DNA from: Eubacterium aggregans
GTDB taxonomy: Bacteria > Bacillota > Clostridia > Eubacteriales > Eubacteriaceae
DNA: 64,000 nt
Direction: 5' to 3'
Assembly: GCF_900107815.1 (NCBI RefSeq)
Contig: NZ_FNRK01000013.1
Span: 20,010-84,009, forward strand
In this document: positions 60,754-64,000 of the stretch, piece by piece
Layout: each line of letters begins with the position of its first letter
How positions within the stretch are numbered: position 1 is the stretch's first letter
Program-made: the position numbers and the translations under genes
The notes under the pieces: generated by a model
The model's input: the letters and a program-made list of their open reading frames with translations, nothing else
Told to the model about the DNA's origin: nothing
Databases searched by the model: none

Positions 60754-61073
60754 AATAAACTCCCTTCATGGCTATAATGCTTAATTGTATCTAAAGGGTG
60801 AATAGGATGCAATGGTTTTTACTGTGTTGATATCAAAGTGAAGGCAGAAAACGTCAGGTGCTCCCATTGTATACGGATTTGGTACGCTCGATATGTTTAA
60901 ATGATTATGAATTTCTTTTTTTACAAGCACATACTTTTGCAGAGTTTAAATAGGAGGTGTTTGGAAAGATATAAACATATTCGTTAGATTATTGTACAAA
61001 AGCATATCGTGCCAATATATTCAGATACTGTATGCTGATGGGGTGTAGTAGACCAGAAGAGGAGTCGTAAAAA
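60754..61073. other. AT-rich divergent intergenic region
   Basis: This 320-base gap separates two divergent surface-protein genes. Only weak promoter-like TATATT/TATGCT segments and AGAGGAG for the downstream gene are seen. I find no gene, hairpin or repeat that I can support. Confidence 0.4.
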
Positions 61074-63371
61074 ATGGTTTTTTGGGAAAAAATACGGATG
61101 GGATTGGCGGTTGTTGCGCCATTATGTTTGTTGCTTGGTCTGTTTTCAGGAGGGGCAAAAGCAGCAACAATTCATCGCTCTGGGGATGCTGTCCCAAGTG
61201 AGGGTGCTTTTACGCCTGCGGTGAATGAGGCAGAATATGTGGCACCGGACAATAGCTATGACGGTGATGGTATCAAGTATTATCTTTTGACCCATGATGA
61301 GGCAAAACGGGATTTAGAGTCAATTTCCTACGATGGAAAGGAATTCTCTCTGGAGGGAGTAGCCGTTCAACCATCCAGTGATATTGATTTTATCAATTTG
61401 GAATTCCCCAATCGTGACGGTACAAAGATTAAGCTTTTAAATTATGCCGTTCCCTCACGGGATTATACCATTTTTTTTGATGATGGGCTTTACAACGATA
61501 TTAATAGCACCAATTACACCTCTTTGTCAAAGGAAAACGCTTCTTATGTTGGGTTGAATAGAGATGCACTGGGGGAATCGATGGCAACGCTGTCCAAAGA
61601 ACCCCGCAGTGGGACTGGTAATCCCAATATTGATGATAAAATGGAACGTTGGATTTTTATGAATCCGGAAATTTATCTTGAGAATTTGAAATTTGACGGG
61701 AAAGGAAAGGATATGTACCCCGTTGGTGGGGGGAGCGGGTCCAGTAAAGTACCAAAAAATAGAGGCGAGTATTTTTTCGTGGTGACAGGTGGAGGAAAAG
61801 TAGCTGGGTGTAATCACTTTGTAATGCGGGATGTGGTGCTGGAAAATATCGGGAATGATAATAGCACGGAATACCCAAGCTTTTGGGGTGTGGATACCCG
61901 AAATAAAAATGTCGCATTGAATATTCTCTATAATCCGGGGCAGGTTAACATTGAAAATATCATGATTCGGAATGTTAAAACGACCGAAGGCTATGGCATT
62001 ATTCAAAATGAATACGTCGACCAGGTTTTTTATAAAGATGTGGCCATCGACGCTGAGAATGCAAATCCGAACAGCCGATCAATCAAAATTGAGCAATCGG
62101 GGACACAAACAGCAGGCAGTGCTACCTTTGTGCCCCCTGAAGAACAGGCCGTTTCATTTTTTGGAGATATTCATTTATTCATTTACCAGACGATCGGATG
62201 CATAACCATATTTATGTCCAAGATTATCGATACAGAGGTGTCACAGTACCGGAAGATTTTCCATATGCTTTTTGGAATGTTCAGAACGGGAGTTATTTTA
62301 GCAACGCCTTTGAAATTCATAAAGCCAGGCCGGAGATGGAGAGCAACCGTGCGCTCCATGATTTGAGGGATAACTTTTGGATAATCAGTGCGGATTCCCT
62401 AATCCCTCTTGAGGAACAAATGAAGAACATTCAACTTACAATGAATTATGCAAAGATGGACGATGGAACACGCCGGGCACCACAGGGAAATATCAAATTA
62501 GAGACCAACACAGCCATCCCTGGATTTAAGCTGCCGGAGAACTTTTCAGATCAAACTGTTCAAATTGTTGCACTGAATGGTGATGATGGAACCTACGATT
62601 CTAAAGCCCTTGTTCCGGTTGCCCATGATGCAATCATCGATTTGGTGGGAAATACAGGAGTGATACTGTATAACTTTGATTTTCATGAGAATTTAGGCTT
62701 AACCCTGCAAGAAGCAGCACTGGGAATCCATGGCCTCGATCCAGACCAATTGAAAGATCCTTTGCAGCAATCGGATTTGGGCGGTGGGGATTATACAAAA
62801 TATGAAACCTATGCCATTAACCTCCCTAAGACGCCTGGAGTATTGAATGCACGAGCAGAAGAGACTTTTATCAACTGCCGCTTCACTGTTCTGGCAGAGC
62901 GCCTATCTATTGGAAATATCCCCGATGGAAATAGCATGGATAAGGATCAATTCATTCAGCTTGCTCCCGTTTTTCATACTGGATATACCTTGGATGGTGG
63001 CGTTTTGAACCTCAATTCGGATGCCATTGACGATTTAACTGCCCAATGGATCTCAAGTCATCCTAAGGTGGCTTCAATTGATGAAATGGGCAGGCTTCAA
63101 TCCCATTCAGAAGGAAAGGTCACCATTTATTTAAAGGCACGAGATGGTAATAATAATGGTGAAATTGAAAAGCCCTTTGATTCTATAGAACTTACAGTAA
63201 AGCCCAAGAGACAAGAGACAAGAGACAACAATAACACGCATAACGGAGAATCAAGGAACGAATCAAAATACTGGTTTGGGATCATCATGGCGTTTTCAGG
63301 GGGCTGCTCTGGTTGAGCTATTATTGGGTGCCAGTGTGCTCCTCATCCTTTATTTGAAGAAACGGTATTAG
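61074..63371 (+). pseudogene. surface protein with two tandem-repeat frameshifts
   Basis: The first frame (from 61074) has a signal peptide (MGLAVVAPLCLLLGLFSGG, then AKA) and a parallel beta-helix-like body (NHFVMRDVVLENIG, VNIENIMIRNVK). It goes out of frame at ATTCATTT repeated twice (62169-62184); one copy would restore FFGDIHLPDDRMHNHIY. The next frame contains a BIG2-like domain (WISSHPKVASIDEMGRL) and loses frame near three tandem AAGAGAC units (63206-63226). With two units the frame continues into NQNTGLGSS and a membrane anchor (ALVELLLGASVLLILYL, then KKRY). Both shifts repaired would give 760 residues. It may be phase-variable or decayed. Confidence 0.75.
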
Positions 63372-63546
63372 GATTTTTGATTGGATCAGATTTTTGAGGG
63401 ATAAAAGATATCGGGATGGCATCTAAATTAATGAATAAGAAGTAGAATAAAGAGGATCACTTCAGGGAAAACTGTCTTGGTGTGGTACTCTTTTTTATAG
63501 GATAACAGTCATAAAATATAACGAAAGTAGACTTTAAAATAAATAA

Positions 63547-63566
63547 AAAACAGCCCATAGGGCCGT
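63547..63566 (-). terminator. terminator downstream of the tRNA remnant
   Basis: ACGGCCC and GGGCTGT pair and are followed by TTTTTT on the minus strand. It is positioned as a terminator for the former tRNA gene. Confidence 0.7.
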
Positions 63567-63571
63567 TGAAA

Positions 63572-64000
63572 TCATGTTTTATGGCGTGCCAAGAGGGATT
63601 CGAACCCTCTTCGGACATCGGGTGAAAATTTGAAGATGGGAGACAGCGCATCCCAGTTTTTCGCCCAGCTACGTAGCGCACCTGGATACTTTGGGGCCCA
63701 TTTCTGATTGACCCTCTCCAAGGCTTCCTGGCCCTTTTCTTCGGATGAGGCATGGTAAATGGTCTTAAGATCAACGGCAAAGGCTTTTCGATCCTTTTCC
63801 GAAACGTATTTTAGTGTATTGCGGACTTGATGGACAATACAGCGCTGGTACTCGGTTTTGGGAAAGGCCGCGGCAATGGCTTCTTTAATGCCCGTTAAGC
63901 CATCGGCACAGAGGATCAAAATATCCTGGACACCCCGGTTTTTAAGCTCATTTAAAATTGATAGCCAATATTTCGCGCTTTCATTTTCACCAACATGGAT
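63572..64000 (-). pseudogene. IS256-family transposase, truncated at both the window edge and a tRNA
   Basis: The frame enters from beyond the window (its first visible segment reads VGENESAKYWLSILNELK) and continues through ILCADGLTGIKEAI, QRCIVHQVRNTLKYV and KFSPDVRR. This is the IS256/mutator transposase core, with DGLTG and RC.VHQ.RN-type motifs. After DVRR, where the family continues with IYTTN, it runs instead into tRNA-like sequence and stops. The last third of the transposase is missing. The true 5' end lies outside the window. Confidence 0.85.
63582..63609 (-). tRNA. tRNA 3' remnant (T arm, acceptor 3' strand, CCA)
   Basis: On the minus strand, GAGGG-TTCGAAT-CCCTC forms a T arm and is followed by a 7-base acceptor strand, a discriminator G and an encoded CCA. 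The 5' two-thirds of the tRNA are absent and replaced by the transposase. The amino acid identity cannot be read because the anticodon is missing. Confidence 0.7.

Noticed and set aside
63457..63780. Minus-strand frame of 107 codons overlapping the transposase remnant
   Set aside because: It is a shifted frame of the IS256 transposase and tRNA remnant and has no start signal.

Overview
The window looks like a chromosomal segment of an anaerobic, low-to-moderate GC Firmicute of class Clostridia. The family is uncertain: Eubacteriaceae- or Peptococcaceae-like gene content is a guess. Supporting signs are AGGAGG-type ribosome binding sites, GlpP antitermination, a gene order like the Bacillus holB-yaaT-yabB block, anaerobic GlpA/GlpB-like enzymes, corrinoid-linked genes (URO-D family methyltransferase, CblT/CblS alpha-ribazole salvage), HypA/HypB and iron-sulfur flavoproteins. 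An extended -10 promoter motif, TATGCTATAAT or close variants, recurs upstream of many genes.

Layout. 0-11 kb: a glycerol and polyol region, mostly on the minus strand (class II aldolase, DUF1667 protein, GlpB-like and GlpA-like flavoproteins, SDR dehydrogenase, FGGY kinase, GlpP, GlpK), with short two-hairpin repeats at gene ends. 11-13.6 kb: an ion-channel operon with a pentameric ligand-gated-channel homologue, a frameshifted voltage-gated K+ channel and an ECF-S-like membrane protein. 14-20 kb: YbaK, a YbjQ-like protein, and a PucR-regulated catabolic cluster (SLC13-like transporter, MFS transporter, URO-D family protein). 20-28.4 kb: thioredoxin, basic amino acid decarboxylase, tmk, holB, PSP1/YaaT, YhgE, TSCPD protein and TrmN6. 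At 28.4-28.65 kb there is a dense cluster of DnaA boxes. 28.7-37.4 kb: an acidic membrane protein, HAD phosphatase, DUF6056 protein, MtnK, a FetAB-like exporter and a TetR regulator. 37.5-42.4 kb: hypB, a 908-residue Fe-S flavoprotein, hypA and a DUF5692 membrane protein. 42.5-49.3 kb: fructose-bisphosphate aldolase, FUSC protein, cysK-metA-cblT-cblS and a dNTPase. 49.3-52.6 kb: an aromatic amino acid operon (two tandem DAHP synthases and TyrA) behind a leader-peptide attenuator. 52.6-53.5 kb: four tandem small-RNA genes. 53.6-56 kb: a polar amino acid ABC importer. 56.3-64 kb: a GGDEF/EAL protein, TetR regulator, two surface proteins (one broken at two short tandem repeats) and a truncated IS256-family transposase fused to a tRNA 3' end.

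The most unusual system is the array of four small RNAs at 52.6-53.5 kb. Each unit has its own near-consensus promoter with a 17-bp spacer and an upstream inverted-repeat operator. Each also has a perfectly conserved 16-nt core (ATCATAATATTACCCC) and a terminator hairpin whose stem differs between units while its loop keeps TCCCCC. The core reads as the antisense of a ribosome binding site plus start codon. It matches the start region of the FGGY kinase in this same window at 14 of 15 positions, and shares 8 contiguous bases over the glpK start. This suggests translational control of glycerol and polyol uptake genes, but it is inference from the sequence only.

Other strong observations are a 36-residue leader peptide with 11 aromatic residues followed by mutually exclusive antiterminator and terminator helices, and the channel operon. 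No rRNA, CRISPR array or complete tRNA was seen.
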